Positions 51,482-61,296 of a stretch of 64,000 bases of DNA are shown in pieces (the stretch's first letter is position 1; the number at the start of each line of letters is the position of its first letter). Location of the stretch: positions 32,782 to 96,781 of the forward strand of contig JAZKHY010000033.1 of the NCBI GenBank assembly GCA_040385105.1. The letters run 5' to 3'. The DNA is from JACMQX01 sp040385105. Its GTDB lineage: Bacteria > Pseudomonadota > Gammaproteobacteria > Burkholderiales > Burkholderiaceae_C. Under the pieces are notes generated by a model, which searched no databases, was not told the origin of the DNA, and saw only the letters and a program-made list of their open reading frames with translations. Both the position numbers and the translations under genes were made by a program.

Positions 51482-51514
51482 ACAGCGCCTGCACACACAA
51501 CGGAGTCCGCAACC

Positions 51515-52261
51515 ATGCAATCCCGTGACACCAACTGGTTCCGTTTTGCGGCGCCGCAGCGCTTCTACCCGCTGGCCGGCAGGATGATCCCCTGGTTCGG
51601 GGCTGCTGCTGCGCTGCTCACCGCCATCGGCCTGTACATCGGGCTGTGGCTCGCGCCCACCGATGCACAGCAGGGCGAGGCCTACCGCATCATCTTCGTC
51701 CATGTGCCGGCGGCCTGGATGTCGATGGTGGTGTACCTGGCCATGGCGGGCTGGGCCGGCGTGGGCCTCGTCTTCAACTCGCGCCTGTCGTCCATGATGG
51801 CTTGTGCGCTGGCGCCCACCGGCGCGCTGATGACCTTCCTGGCGCTGTGGACCGGCGCGCTCTGGGGCAAGCCGACATGGGGCGCCTGGTGGGTCTGGGA
51901 CGCGCGGCTGACGTCGGAGCTGGTGCTGCTGTTCCTCTACATCGGCTTCATGTCGCTGCATGCATCGATCGACGACGTGCGCCGCGCCGACCGCGCTGCA
52001 GGGCTGCTGGCACTGGTGGGCGTGGTCAACATCCCGATCATCTATTTCTCGGTCAAGTGGTGGAACACGCTGCACCAGGGCGCATCGGTCAGCCTTGCCA
52101 AGGCGCCGAGCATGGCCACGCCGATGCTCATGGGCATGCTGGTGATGGCGCTGGCCTTCTGGGCCTACTGCATCGCCGTGGCGCTGATGCGGCTGCGCAC
52201 CATCATGCTGGAACGTGAACGCCACACCGCCTGGGCGCGGCAGGCACTGGAGGTGAGCTGA
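51515..52261 (+). CDS. ccmC: heme handling protein CcmC
   Basis: This 248-residue membrane protein attaches heme to CcmE. The tryptophan-rich periplasmic heme-handling motif WGAWWVWDARLTSEL is present, along with conserved His of IIFVHVPAAWMS. Six transmembrane segments are evident. The last base of its TGA is the first base of the ccmD ATG. Confidence 0.95.
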   Translation: MQSRDTNWFRFAAPQRFYPLAGRMIPWFGAAAALLTAIGLYIGLWLAPTDAQQGEAYRIIFVHVPAAWMSMVVYLAMAGWAGVGLVFNSRLSSMMACALAPTGALMTFLALWTGALWGKPTWGAWWVWDARLTSELVLLFLYIGFMSLHASIDDVRRADRAAGLLALVGVVNIPIIYFSVKWWNTLHQGASVSLAKAPSMATPMLMGMLVMALAFWAYCIAVALMRLRTIMLERERHTAWARQALEVS

Positions 52262-52458
52262 TGCATTTTGAATCCATCAACGATTTCCTCGCCATGGGTG
52301 GCTACGGGCTGTACGTGTGGGGCTCGCTCGGCATGTGCGGCGCCGCGATGCTGGCGGAGCTGATGCTGCTGCGGGTGCGCCGGCATGCACTCACCCGCGA
52401 GCACGGCGAAGACGCCGCCGGCGGCAAGGCGGATGAAGCCGGGGAGCATGCCGCATGA
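52261..52458 (+). CDS. ccmD: heme exporter small subunit CcmD
   Basis: This 65-residue single-pass protein stabilises CcmC and helps release holo-CcmE. The pattern FLAMGGYGLYVWGS before the helix is typical of CcmD, and a charged cytoplasmic tail follows. It overlaps ccmC by one base and ccmE by four. Confidence 0.92.
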   Translation: MHFESINDFLAMGGYGLYVWGSLGMCGAAMLAELMLLRVRRHALTREHGEDAAGGKADEAGEHAA

Positions 52459-52928
52459 AGCCGCGCAGCAAGCGGGCCCTCGCCGTCGTCTGCGGCCTGG
52501 CCGCGCTTGGCACGGCGAGTGCGCTGGTGCTCAATGCCTTCAACAGCAACCTCGTGTTCTTCTTCAGCCCCACACAGGTGATCGCGAAGGAGGCGCCACA
52601 GGGGCGCAACTTCCGCATAGGCGGCCTGGTGGAAGAAGGCAGCATCCGGCGCGATGCGCAGGGCCTGACCATCCACTTTGTGGTGACCGACCTGGCACAG
52701 AAAATCCCGGTCAGCTACACCGGCCTGCTGCCCGACCTGTTCAAGGAAGGCAAGGGCGTGGTGGCGCAGGGCAAGCTCGGCACGGACGGCATCTTCCGCG
52801 CCGAGCAGGTGCTGGCCAAGCATGACGAGAACTACATGCCACCCGAAGCGGCTGCGGCCCTGCGGGATGCGCGGCCCGGCAACGCCGGCACCACGCAGCA
52901 CGGCAACAGCTACAAGGCCCAGCCATGA
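52455..52928 (+). CDS. ccmE: heme chaperone CcmE
   Basis: This 157-residue periplasmic chaperone binds heme covalently through His123 in LAKHDENYMP, with Tyr127 as the axial ligand. One N-terminal membrane anchor precedes an OB-fold domain. It receives heme from CcmC and passes it to the CcmF ligase. Confidence 0.96.
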   Translation: MKPRSKRALAVVCGLAALGTASALVLNAFNSNLVFFFSPTQVIAKEAPQGRNFRIGGLVEEGSIRRDAQGLTIHFVVTDLAQKIPVSYTGLLPDLFKEGKGVVAQGKLGTDGIFRAEQVLAKHDENYMPPEAAAALRDARPGNAGTTQHGNSYKAQP

Positions 52929-54964
52929 TCAGCGAGCTCGGCCACTTTGCGCTGATCCTGGCCCTGGCCATGGCGCTGGCGCAAAGCGTGCTGCCGCTCA
53001 TGGGCGCGCATCGCGGCCATGCCGCCTGGATGGCGCTGGCCCGGCCCTCGGCACGCGGGCAGTTCCTGTTTGTGCTGATCGCCTATGCGTGCCTGACCCA
53101 CGCTTTCATCACCAACGATTTCTCGGTACTGCTGGCGGCCAGCCACTCCAACTCGACGCTCCCGCTCATCTATCGCATCACCGCCGTGTGGGGCAACCAT
53201 GAGGGCTCGATCCTGCTGTGGTCGCTGATCCTTGCCGGCTGGACGTTCGCCGTGTCGGTATTCTCGCGCCAGCTGGATGACCGCATGGTGGCCCGTGTGC
53301 TCGGCGTCATGGGCCTCATCAGCTGCGGCTTCCTGCTGTTCACGCTGCTGACCTCCAACCCTTTCCTGCGCCTGCTGCCCGCCGCGCCCGATGGCCGCGA
53401 CCTGAACCCCCTGCTGCAGGACCCGGGCATGATCATCCACCCGCCGATGCTCTACATGGGCTATGTAGGTTTCGTTGTGGCCTTTGCATTTGCAGTGGCT
53501 GCGCTGCTGTCGGGCCGGCTCGATGCCGCCTGGGCGCGCTGGTCGCGGCCCTGGACCACGGTCGCCTGGTGCTTCCTGACCTGCGGCATTGCCCTGGGCA
53601 GCTTCTGGGCCTACTACGAGCTGGGCTGGGGCGGCTGGTGGTTCTGGGATCCGGTCGAAAACGCTTCCTTCATGCCCTGGCTGGTCGGCACGGCACTGAT
53701 ACATTCACTGGCCGTGACCGAAAAGCGCGGCGGCTTCCGGATGTGGACGGCGCTGCTGGCCATCCTCACCTTCTCGCTGTCGCTGCTGGGCACCTTCATC
53801 GTGCGCTCGGGCGTGCTGAGCTCGGTCCATGCGTTTGCCACCGACCCGGCACGCGGCGTTTTCATCCTTGGCTTCCTGGCACTGGTGGTGGGCGGCTCGC
53901 TGGCGCTCTTTGCCTGGCGCGCGCCCCGGGTCGGTCTGGGCGGCAGCTTCGAGCCGGTGTCGCGCGAGTCCATGCTGCTGGCCAACAACGTGCTGCTCCT
54001 GGTGGCTGCTGCTGCCGTGCTTCTCGGCACGCTCTACCCGCTGGTGATCGAGGCGCTTGGCATGGGCAAGCTGTCGGTCGGCGCACCGTACTTTGCCGCC
54101 GTGTTCGTGCCGCTCATCACGCCGGCCCTGTTCCTGATGGGCGTGGGGCCGATGGCGCGCTGGCGCGACGCGGGCCTGATGGACCTGGCACGCAAGCTGC
54201 GGTGGGCTGCGGGCGCGAGCATTGCCAGCGCCGTCATTGCGCCGTTTGCGCTCGGCCACTGGACGCCGATAACCGGCCTGGGCCTGCTGCTGGCCGCATG
54301 GGTGGCGAGCACAGCGGTGCTCAACCTGGTATCGCGGCTGCGCGAACACCCGGCACGCGGCTGGCTTGCACCCTTGCGCGCGCAGCCCGGCAGCTACTGG
54401 GGCATGCTGCTGGCGCACTTTGGCGTGGCGGTGTTCATCCTCGGTGTCACCGTGGTCAGCAGCTTCCAGAGCGAGAACGATGTGCGCATGGAGCCGGGAC
54501 AGACGGCCACCGTGGGCGGCTACCGCTTCAGGCTGGAGAGCATCGGCCAGGTGCGCGGGCCCAACTACAGCTCGGCCCGCGCCATACTCACCGTCACCCG
54601 CGGTGGCGAGCCTGTCGCCACGCTGCGGCCCGAGCGCCGCGTCTATGACGTGAGCCGCATGCCAATGACGGAAGTCGCGATTGACCGGGGCATCGGGCGC
54701 GACCTGTATGTGGCCCTTGGCGAGCCGGTGAGCGCCACGGCATGGAGTGTGCGGCTGCACCACAAGCCGCTCGTCAACTGGATCTGGGGCGGCTGCCTGC
54801 TGATGGCACTCGGCGGCCTGCTGGCAGTGCTGGACAGGCGCTACCGCACGAGCCGCGTGGTGGCCATGCCGCCGCTGCACAACCCCCACGCACCCGGTGT
54901 TGCCGCAGCGCCCGCCATGAACGCAGGCGCGGCCGCACTCGCCAACGGGACGCAGGTGCCATGA
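52925..54964 (+). CDS. ccmF: cytochrome c heme lyase subunit CcmF
   Basis: This 679-residue membrane protein with many helices is the core of the heme ligase that joins heme to CxxCH apocytochromes. The motif GGWWFWDPVENASFMPW is diagnostic, and NHEGSILLW with conserved His is also present. A periplasmic domain near residues 510-600 precedes the last helix; a tail of about 45 Ala/Pro-rich residues follows. It overlaps ccmE and ccmG by 4 bp each. Confidence 0.96.
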   Translation: MISELGHFALILALAMALAQSVLPLMGAHRGHAAWMALARPSARGQFLFVLIAYACLTHAFITNDFSVLLAASHSNSTLPLIYRITAVWGNHEGSILLWSLILAGWTFAVSVFSRQLDDRMVARVLGVMGLISCGFLLFTLLTSNPFLRLLPAAPDGRDLNPLLQDPGMIIHPPMLYMGYVGFVVAFAFAVAALLSGRLDAAWARWSRPWTTVAWCFLTCGIALGSFWAYYELGWGGWWFWDPVENASFMPWLVGTALIHSLAVTEKRGGFRMWTALLAILTFSLSLLGTFIVRSGVLSSVHAFATDPARGVFILGFLALVVGGSLALFAWRAPRVGLGGSFEPVSRESMLLANNVLLLVAAAAVLLGTLYPLVIEALGMGKLSVGAPYFAAVFVPLITPALFLMGVGPMARWRDAGLMDLARKLRWAAGASIASAVIAPFALGHWTPITGLGLLLAAWVASTAVLNLVSRLREHPARGWLAPLRAQPGSYWGMLLAHFGVAVFILGVTVVSSFQSENDVRMEPGQTATVGGYRFRLESIGQVRGPNYSSARAILTVTRGGEPVATLRPERRVYDVSRMPMTEVAIDRGIGRDLYVALGEPVSATAWSVRLHHKPLVNWIWGGCLLMALGGLLAVLDRRYRTSRVVAMPPLHNPHAPGVAAAPAMNAGAAALANGTQVP

Positions 54965-55497
54965 AGCGCTACCTCATCCCGCTCGTGGTGTTCCTCGTGA
55001 TGATGGGCTTCCTCGGCGTGGGCCTGACCCTCAATCCGCGCGACGTGCCGTCACCGCTCATCAACAAGCCCGCGCCGCAGTTCAGGCTGCCCACGCTGGC
55101 GGCGCCGGGACAGTTCGTCTCGGCAAAGGACCTGCGCGGCAAGGTATGGGTCCTGAATGTGTGGGCCTCCTGGTGCGTGGCCTGCCGCGTCGAACACCCC
55201 GTGCTGGTGGACTTTGCGAAGACCGGCGTGGTGCCGATCTATGGCCTGAACTACAAGGACAAGCGCGAAGACGCCATTCGCTGGCTCAACAACTTCGGCA
55301 ACCCCTACCAGCAGTCGCTGTCGGACACCGATGGCCTGGTGGGCATTGACTTTGGCGTGTACGGCGTGCCCGAGACCTTTGTGATCGACCGCGAAGGCGT
55401 GATCCGGCTGAAGCACACCGGCCCGGTCACGCCTGAAGCGCTGCGCGACACCATCCTCCCGCTGCTTGTAAAGCTCGGAGCCTTGCCCGATGCATGA
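54961..55497 (+). CDS. ccmG: thiol:disulfide interchange protein CcmG/DsbE
   Basis: This 178-residue membrane-anchored thioredoxin-like protein keeps apocytochrome Cys residues reduced. The active site is WCVAC at residues 71-75, and the cis-Pro loop appears as YGVPETFVIDREG. The start overlaps the ccmF stop (ATGA); the longer frame inside ccmF is spurious. It overlaps ccmH by 8 bp. Confidence 0.95.
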   Translation: MKRYLIPLVVFLVMMGFLGVGLTLNPRDVPSPLINKPAPQFRLPTLAAPGQFVSAKDLRGKVWVLNVWASWCVACRVEHPVLVDFAKTGVVPIYGLNYKDKREDAIRWLNNFGNPYQQSLSDTDGLVGIDFGVYGVPETFVIDREGVIRLKHTGPVTPEALRDTILPLLVKLGALPDA

Positions 55498-56011
55498 ACC
55501 GATGCACAAGCTGCTGCTCAAGTCCCTTGCCGCGACACTGCTGATGGCGCTGGCAATCGCTGCAACGGCCGCAGACCGGCAGGCAGCGCCCATGGCCGCC
55601 GACCCGGCGCTGGAGGCCCGCGTCATGGTCATTGCCGAAGAACTGCGCTGCCTTGTCTGCCAGAACGAGACCATTGCGGCCTCGCAGGCCGACCTGGCGG
55701 TGGACCTGCGACGCCAGATCCGCCAGAAGCTCACCCAGGGGCAGTCGCAGCAGGAGATCCTGGACTTCATGGTCCAGCGCTATGGCGACTTTGTGCGCTA
55801 CCGCCCGCCGCTCAAGGCGACCACGCTGCTGCTGTGGGCCGGACCCTTTGTGCTGCTGCTGGTGGCCGCGCTGATGATGGCCGCCAACATCCGCCGCCGC
55901 AGGCAGGGCGCGGAATCCGGGGAACTCAGCGCCGACGAGCGGCAACGCGCCAGGCAATTGCTGGGTGAATCTCCCGGCGGTCCGGACACGAACCGCAGGG
56001 CGCACACATGA
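55490..56011 (+). CDS. ccmH: cytochrome c maturation protein CcmH
   Basis: This 173-residue protein has an N-terminal signal/anchor, the redox motif LRCLVCQNE (Cys54, Cys57) and a C-terminal transmembrane helix (about residues 110-132). It is the short CcmL-type CcmH that presents or reduces apocytochrome. A second ATG at 55502 is an alternative start. The stop overlaps ccmI. Confidence 0.95.
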   Translation: MHEPMHKLLLKSLAATLLMALAIAATAADRQAAPMAADPALEARVMVIAEELRCLVCQNETIAASQADLAVDLRRQIRQKLTQGQSQQEILDFMVQRYGDFVRYRPPLKATTLLLWAGPFVLLLVAALMMAANIRRRRQGAESGELSADERQRARQLLGESPGGPDTNRRAHT

Positions 56012-57327
56012 GCCTGTTCTGGATTCTGGCTACAGCGCTTGTGGTGCTGGCACTGGCCATGGTGCTGCCGGCCCTGCTGCGGCCCGCGCGCGGCCGGCAT
56101 CACCCGAACACTGTGCAAAACAGTGCCAGCCTGGCCGTGCTGCGCAGCCAGCTCACGCAGATCGACGCCGAGCTCGCTGCCGGCACGCTCAGTGCCGTGC
56201 AGCATGCGCGCTCGCGCAGCGAGATCGAGCGGCGCGCGCTGGAAGAAGATGGCGAGCATGCGCACGCCAGCACCGCGCGCCGCTCAAAGCCTGCGGCCGT
56301 GCTCGTCGGCCTCGCCATCCCCTGCCTGGCACTGGGCCTGTACTGGGTGCTCGGCAATCCGCAGGCGATGCTGGCGCAACCCGGTGTGGCGCAGGCTGGT
56401 GCCGCTTCCGGCGCAAAGCCCGGCACCACCGGGGCGCCCGGCAGCGAAGTCACCATGGTGCAGATCGAGGCCATGGTCGCGCAGATGGCCCAACAGGTGG
56501 AGAACCCGCCGCCAGGCCAGAAGCCGGATGCCGCCGCATGGGACATGCTGGCCCGCGCCTATGCGGCGATCCAGAAGTTCCCTGAAGCTGACCGGGCCTA
56601 TGCGCGCGCCATCGGGCTGGCACCGGCCAACGCACAGCTGCTGGCAGACCGCGCAGACGTGATGGCGCTGATGCAGGGGCAAAGCGTGGCCGGCGAGCCG
56701 ATGGTCCTGGTCAGGCAGGCGCTCGCGCTCGATCCGAAAAACCTCAAGGCACTGGCGCTGGCCGGCAGCGAAGCCTTCGAGCGCAAGGACTTTGCGACGG
56801 CGACGAAGTACTGGGTCGAGGCCCGCGCCCTTGCGCCGCCGGGCAGCGATTTCGCGGCGGGGCTGGACAGGAGCCTGGATGCCGCCAGCCAGGGCGCGGC
56901 GCCCGCAGAAGCAACGGTGGCGCAGGCACAGCCGCAGACGCAGACCCGATCGCCGTTAAAGGCACAAGCCGCCGTTGCCGCAGGCGCCAGCATCAGCGGC
57001 AAGGTCAGCCTCGCGCCCGCACTGACCGGCAAGGTCGCGCCGGGCGACACGGTGTTCATCTTTGCGCGCGCCGCCGAAGGCCCGCGCATGCCGCTGGCCA
57101 TCCTGCGGCGCACGGCGGCGGACCTGCCGGTCAGCTTCACGCTGGATGACAGCACCGCCATGTCGCCCGCGATGCGGCTGTCGAACTTTGCGAAGGTGGT
57201 GGTGAGCGTGCGGGTCTCGAAGTCCGGCGACGCAACGCCCAAAAGCGGGGACCTGGTGGGCCAGAGCGGGCCGCTTGCGACAGGTGCTGCCAATGTGGCA
57301 GTGACCATCGACGCTGTCCAGCCCTGA
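56008..57327 (+). CDS. ccmI: cytochrome c maturation protein CcmI (TPR)
   Basis: This 439-residue apocytochrome chaperone has two N-terminal transmembrane helices (about residues 2-22 and 95-115), a TPR region (about 170-290) with AWDMLARAYAAIQKFPEADRAYARAI, and a C-terminal beta-rich domain of the CycH type. An Ala/Gly/Pro linker separates the parts. It closes the ccm operon and ends 10 bp from the convergent bchO. Confidence 0.92.
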   Translation: MSLFWILATALVVLALAMVLPALLRPARGRHHPNTVQNSASLAVLRSQLTQIDAELAAGTLSAVQHARSRSEIERRALEEDGEHAHASTARRSKPAAVLVGLAIPCLALGLYWVLGNPQAMLAQPGVAQAGAASGAKPGTTGAPGSEVTMVQIEAMVAQMAQQVENPPPGQKPDAAAWDMLARAYAAIQKFPEADRAYARAIGLAPANAQLLADRADVMALMQGQSVAGEPMVLVRQALALDPKNLKALALAGSEAFERKDFATATKYWVEARALAPPGSDFAAGLDRSLDAASQGAAPAEATVAQAQPQTQTRSPLKAQAAVAAGASISGKVSLAPALTGKVAPGDTVFIFARAAEGPRMPLAILRRTAADLPVSFTLDDSTAMSPAMRLSNFAKVVVSVRVSKSGDATPKSGDLVGQSGPLATGAANVAVTIDAVQP

Positions 57328-57337
57328 CGGGCAGCCG

Positions 57338-58246
57338 CTACGCGGCCGGCGCCAGCACCAGCTGCGCCACCAGCTCGGGCCGCTCTTCATGCGCCAGGTG
57401 GCCGAGGCCGCCGAGCGTGGTCACAGGCCGGCGCAATGCGGGTGGCAGCATGGCCAGCACACGCCCGGCCTGCCGCGGGGGGATGGTGCGGTCGCATTCA
57501 CCCACCACCAGGCTGAGGGGCGTCGCCAGCTGCGGGAGTTCATGCTGCAGGCCCGGCAGGTCCCAGTTGGCCATCATCCCCAGTGCGCCTGCGGCATGGC
57601 CCGGGTTGGCCACCAGCTGGCCATAGAGGGCAAGGCCTTCAGCATCCAGCCGCGAGCCTGTGCCGTTGATCAGCGCCCTCAGCACCGACGGATGGCCCGC
57701 GCGCCATGAAAACAGGCGGGGCACAAACGGTGCTGCCGCCATGAGCCTTGCCACCGGTGAAAAGACCTGGCCCGCGATCCCGCCCAGCGGCAGCAACGCG
57801 CCGTTGAGGCTGACCACCCTTTGCGGCGCGATCAGGCCGTCCAGGCACATCCGCACGGCAATCGCAGCGCCGGCAGAGTGGCCGATCACCAGCGCAGGCC
57901 GGACCTGCAGCTGTCGCAGCAGCGCATCCAGCTCCTGCGCCATGCCCGGCAGCGACAGCTGCGGCGACAGCGGCCCGCCGGCCGGCATGCTGGTAAAGCC
58001 ATGTCCCGGCAGGTCCATGGCCAGCACGCTGAAGTGCGGCGCGAGCAGCGGCGCAAGCCCGCGCCATGAATGGGTGGAGGCGCCTGTGCCGTGCAACAGC
58101 AGCGCGAAGGGTTTGACTGGCGTCTTGCCAAACTCCTGGATGTGCCAGCGCAGCCCGCCCGCCTGCACGAAGCGGCTGGCATCCCGGTGCGGCCAGTCCA
58201 TGCCGTCGCGCTCCCAGACCAGCCGGCTGTTCAAGGCGGCACCCAT
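57338..58246 (-). CDS. bchO: Mg-chelatase accessory alpha/beta hydrolase BchO
   Basis: This 302-residue alpha/beta-hydrolase contains the oxyanion-type LLLHGTGASTHSW and nucleophile-elbow VIGHSAGAAIAV (Ser in GHSAG). BchO is found with bchI and bchD in purple bacteria; its reaction is unproven but it supports Mg-chelation. The ATG at 58246 is one base after the bchD stop, so the long upstream frame, which overlaps bchD, was rejected. Confidence 0.92.
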   Translation of the reverse strand: MGAALNSRLVWERDGMDWPHRDASRFVQAGGLRWHIQEFGKTPVKPFALLLHGTGASTHSWRGLAPLLAPHFSVLAMDLPGHGFTSMPAGGPLSPQLSLPGMAQELDALLRQLQVRPALVIGHSAGAAIAVRMCLDGLIAPQRVVSLNGALLPLGGIAGQVFSPVARLMAAAPFVPRLFSWRAGHPSVLRALINGTGSRLDAEGLALYGQLVANPGHAAGALGMMANWDLPGLQHELPQLATPLSLVVGECDRTIPPRQAGRVLAMLPPALRRPVTTLGGLGHLAHEERPELVAQLVLAPAA

Positions 58247-58247
58247 G

Positions 58248-60221
58248 TCAGCGCGGCCCCGCAGCGCTGCCCATGCGCCCCACCTGCGACACCACCTTTG
58301 CCATGGCCTGCGCGCCCGCATGGGGCAAGGGCACATAGGCCGCGCCCATGGTGGCGGCCAACAACTGCGCAGCCGGCTGGGGCTGTGGTGAGGTGTCCAG
58401 CAGCAGCGCGGTGAGACCCGCAGCGCAGAGCTGCCTGGCAGACGCCAGCGCATCTTCATTGGCCTGCACACGGCCCGGCGCACCGTTCCTGGCGATGTTG
58501 CCGCGGCCGTCGGTCAGCAGCACGATGATGGGCGTCTCGCCGCGCCGGACGATCTGCCCGGCCAGGCCCACGGCGGCATCAATCGCCGAAGCCAGCGGCG
58601 TGCCGCCGCCACCCGGCAATGCCGCAAGGCTGCGCTTGGCGCGGGCGAGCGAACGGGTCGGCGGCAACAGCAGCTCGGCAGACTTGCCGCGAAACGCAAG
58701 CACCGACACCCGGTCGCGCCGCACATAACAGTCAGCCAGCAGCAGCTCGACCGCGCCCTTGGCTTCGGCCAGGCGATGCAAGGCCGACGAGCCGGATGCG
58801 TCGACGACAAAGACGGTGGTGGTCTGGCCGAGTTGCCGCATCCGCGTGACATGAAAGTCCTCGCGGCGCACATGGATGCGTTGCTGCAGTGCCGCGGGGT
58901 CACCCTTGCCAGGGGCCAGCACGGCGGTGAGTCGCGCAGGTACGGCCGTGCTGCTCGACACGGCGGCGATAGCGGCGGCCTGGCCTGCCGCGGCGACCTG
59001 CTGCCTGCGCAGCCGCTGCCAGGGCGCTGCAGCGCGAAGCGTCTCGATGATGTTCAGGCGGGCGCCGGCGCGCGGCTCGCCACGCCGTGCGCCGATGGGC
59101 CGGCCGCGGGCCTGGCCCTTCTGCGCAGCGCCGGCGCGCCCTGCCGCCTGCATGCGTGAACGGTTGGCCTCGCTGAGCTTCAGCATGGCCAGCAGGCCGG
59201 GTGGAATCGCGGCGCGGGCGGCTTCCAGCACGGCCTCGGCAAGCTCCTTGTTCGCCAGCGGATCGTCACGATCCGCTTCGTCATTGCGCGCTGGATCGGC
59301 GGGCGGCTCAGGGGGCGTCTGGCCTGCCGCGTCTGAAGGTGGTGGCTCCGGTGCTGTTTCGTCTGCCGCTTCAGGGGGTGGTTCTGGCGGCGCCTGGTCT
59401 GGCGGCTGCCCGGCTGCGCTTTCTTCGTCAGCCTGCATCACCGGCATCTGCGTGGCACGCGGTGCCAGCACCAGCCGCGCGGCAATGGCTGCATGCGATT
59501 CATCCACTTCGTCCATGCCCGCCAGCGCAGCTGCGGCACGCGCGGCGCGCAGGGCCAGCAGGGGCGCACGCAGCGATGCAACACCCAGGGCAAGGGCTGC
59601 AGCGCACAGTGCCTGCAGAATCGCGTCGCCCGCAGTGACCTGCGGCAACAGGGCACGCGCCTCGTCCACATCATGGCGCTGCCAGTCGACGGCGCCGTCT
59701 GCAGGCGACCCATCCGCGAGCCGCAGATGGAAAGCCATGCGGTCCATCAACGCCGCCGGCATCTGCTCGTCGTCGGCCGCGCCTTCGTCTAGCGCCACCA
59801 CACCGAGCCGCGCAGCGCGCCGCAGGGCGAGGCCGTCACGCTCGATCACGACTTCCTGCGAGTCAAGCACAGCGGCCAGCCTGGCCGCCACGCCGCCTGT
59901 GAGCCGCTCGGCCATGGCCAGCAGCACCACACCGCCGTCGGCCTGGGCCAGCACGCCCTGCTGCGCGACGGGCCGGCCCGCCTGCAAGGTGGCGCCCAGG
60001 TCCAGCCCGCCCAGCAGGGCCGCGTCGTTGATGTTGATGGGGACGCGGCGCCAGGGCGTACCTTCGGGCAAGAGGCGCCGCAGCAACGCGAGCCATTCGT
60101 CGCGTTCGGGCCCGGCACCGGCACGCAAGGCAACACCGCCCAAACCGGCCGGATCCACCGCAATGAGCGCCGCCGCAAGTGTGCTGTCGGCAGCAAGGTT
60201 TGGTGCAGTACCCGGTGACAT
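58248..60221 (-). CDS. bchD: magnesium chelatase subunit BchD
   Basis: This 657-residue AAA+ subunit has a degenerate N-terminal AAA module without a good Walker A, an acidic Pro-rich linker (about residues 265-320), and a C-terminal integrin-I/VWA domain with the MIDAS motif VFVVDASGSSALHR. It links BchI motor action to BchH. GTG at 60224 and ATG at 60221 are adjacent; the ATG is used here. It lies 45 bp after bchI. Confidence 0.95.
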   Translation of the reverse strand: MSPGTAPNLAADSTLAAALIAVDPAGLGGVALRAGAGPERDEWLALLRRLLPEGTPWRRVPININDAALLGGLDLGATLQAGRPVAQQGVLAQADGGVVLLAMAERLTGGVAARLAAVLDSQEVVIERDGLALRRAARLGVVALDEGAADDEQMPAALMDRMAFHLRLADGSPADGAVDWQRHDVDEARALLPQVTAGDAILQALCAAALALGVASLRAPLLALRAARAAAALAGMDEVDESHAAIAARLVLAPRATQMPVMQADEESAAGQPPDQAPPEPPPEAADETAPEPPPSDAAGQTPPEPPADPARNDEADRDDPLANKELAEAVLEAARAAIPPGLLAMLKLSEANRSRMQAAGRAGAAQKGQARGRPIGARRGEPRAGARLNIIETLRAAAPWQRLRRQQVAAAGQAAAIAAVSSSTAVPARLTAVLAPGKGDPAALQQRIHVRREDFHVTRMRQLGQTTTVFVVDASGSSALHRLAEAKGAVELLLADCYVRRDRVSVLAFRGKSAELLLPPTRSLARAKRSLAALPGGGGTPLASAIDAAVGLAGQIVRRGETPIIVLLTDGRGNIARNGAPGRVQANEDALASARQLCAAGLTALLLDTSPQPQPAAQLLAATMGAAYVPLPHAGAQAMAKVVSQVGRMGSAAGPR

Positions 60222-60266
60222 CACGGCAAGTCGGCGTTCAGAGGCAAGCCGTGTGCTGCGGCCAGG

Positions 60267-61295
60267 TCAGGCGCCAAACAGTTCGCCCACCGCACGGTCC
60301 ACCCGCACCGTGGAGCCGGAGTCGTCCAGCGGGTTGCGGCGCAAACGGTGGCGCAGCGCAGGTGCCGCCACGCGCCGCAAGTGCTTGTCTGCAAGCGCTG
60401 CAGCGCCATCCAGCGCTGCTATCGCGCGTGCCGCGCGAATCAGGGTCAGGTCGCCTCGCAACCCGTCGGTGCCCAGATTCATGCACAGTTGGGCAGCACG
60501 CTCGCGCGCTGCGTCAGGGATATCCACGTCATTGAGTCGCTTGCGCGCAGACACGATGCGCTTGCGGACCTTCTCGTCTTCTTTCTTCCACTGCTCCGTG
60601 AAGCCTGCCGGGTCGCGCTCGAAGGCATCGCGCCTGCGCACCACTTCCACCCGGGACGGAAGGTCTGAGGGCGTCTTGACCTCCACCGACAGGCCGAACC
60701 GGTCCAGCAGCTGCGGCCTCAGCTCACCTTCTTCGGGGTTGCCGCTGCCCACCAGCACAAAGCGCGCGGGGTGGCGCACGCTCAGGCCTTCACGCTCGAC
60801 CACGTTCTCGCCCGAGGCCGCCACATCAATCAGCAGGTCCACCAGGTGGTCTTCCAGCAGGTTGACTTCGTCGATGTACAGGAAGCCGCGGTTGGCGCGC
60901 GCCAGCAGGCCGGGCTCGAAGGCCTTGATGCCCTGGGTGAGCGCGCGTTCCAGGTCCAGTGCGCCGACCACGCGATCTTCAGTCGCGCCAAGCGGCAGGT
61001 CAACGACCGGCACGGCCATGAGGCGGCTGGGCAGTGTCCTGGACTTGGCACGCAGGGCCGCGCAGTCTTCGCAGACGCCGCCATGGGTGTCCGGATCGCA
61101 GCCATAGCGGCAGCCCTCCACAGCGCGCATTTTGGGCAGCAGCGCCGCCAGCGCGCGCACGGCGGTCGATTTGCCGGTGCCCCGGTCGCCGAAGACGAGG
61201 ACACCGCCTATGCCGGGATCGACCGCTGTCGCAAGGATCGCCAGCTTCATTTCGTCCTGGCCCACGATTGCAGAGAATGGGAATGACAACGCCAT
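60267..61295 (-). CDS. bchI: magnesium chelatase ATPase subunit BchI
   Basis: This 342-residue AAA+ motor hydrolyses ATP to drive Mg2+ insertion. Walker A GDRGTGKST is at residues 36-44 and Walker B appears as GFLYIDEVNLL. The N-terminus FPFSAIVGQDEMKL is the conserved family start, which supports the ATG at 61295 although the PpsR operator begins one base upstream. It heads the bchIDO operon on the - strand. Confidence 0.96.
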   Translation of the reverse strand: MALSFPFSAIVGQDEMKLAILATAVDPGIGGVLVFGDRGTGKSTAVRALAALLPKMRAVEGCRYGCDPDTHGGVCEDCAALRAKSRTLPSRLMAVPVVDLPLGATEDRVVGALDLERALTQGIKAFEPGLLARANRGFLYIDEVNLLEDHLVDLLIDVAASGENVVEREGLSVRHPARFVLVGSGNPEEGELRPQLLDRFGLSVEVKTPSDLPSRVEVVRRRDAFERDPAGFTEQWKKEDEKVRKRIVSARKRLNDVDIPDAARERAAQLCMNLGTDGLRGDLTLIRAARAIAALDGAAALADKHLRRVAAPALRHRLRRNPLDDSGSTVRVDRAVGELFGA

Positions 61296-61296
61296 A

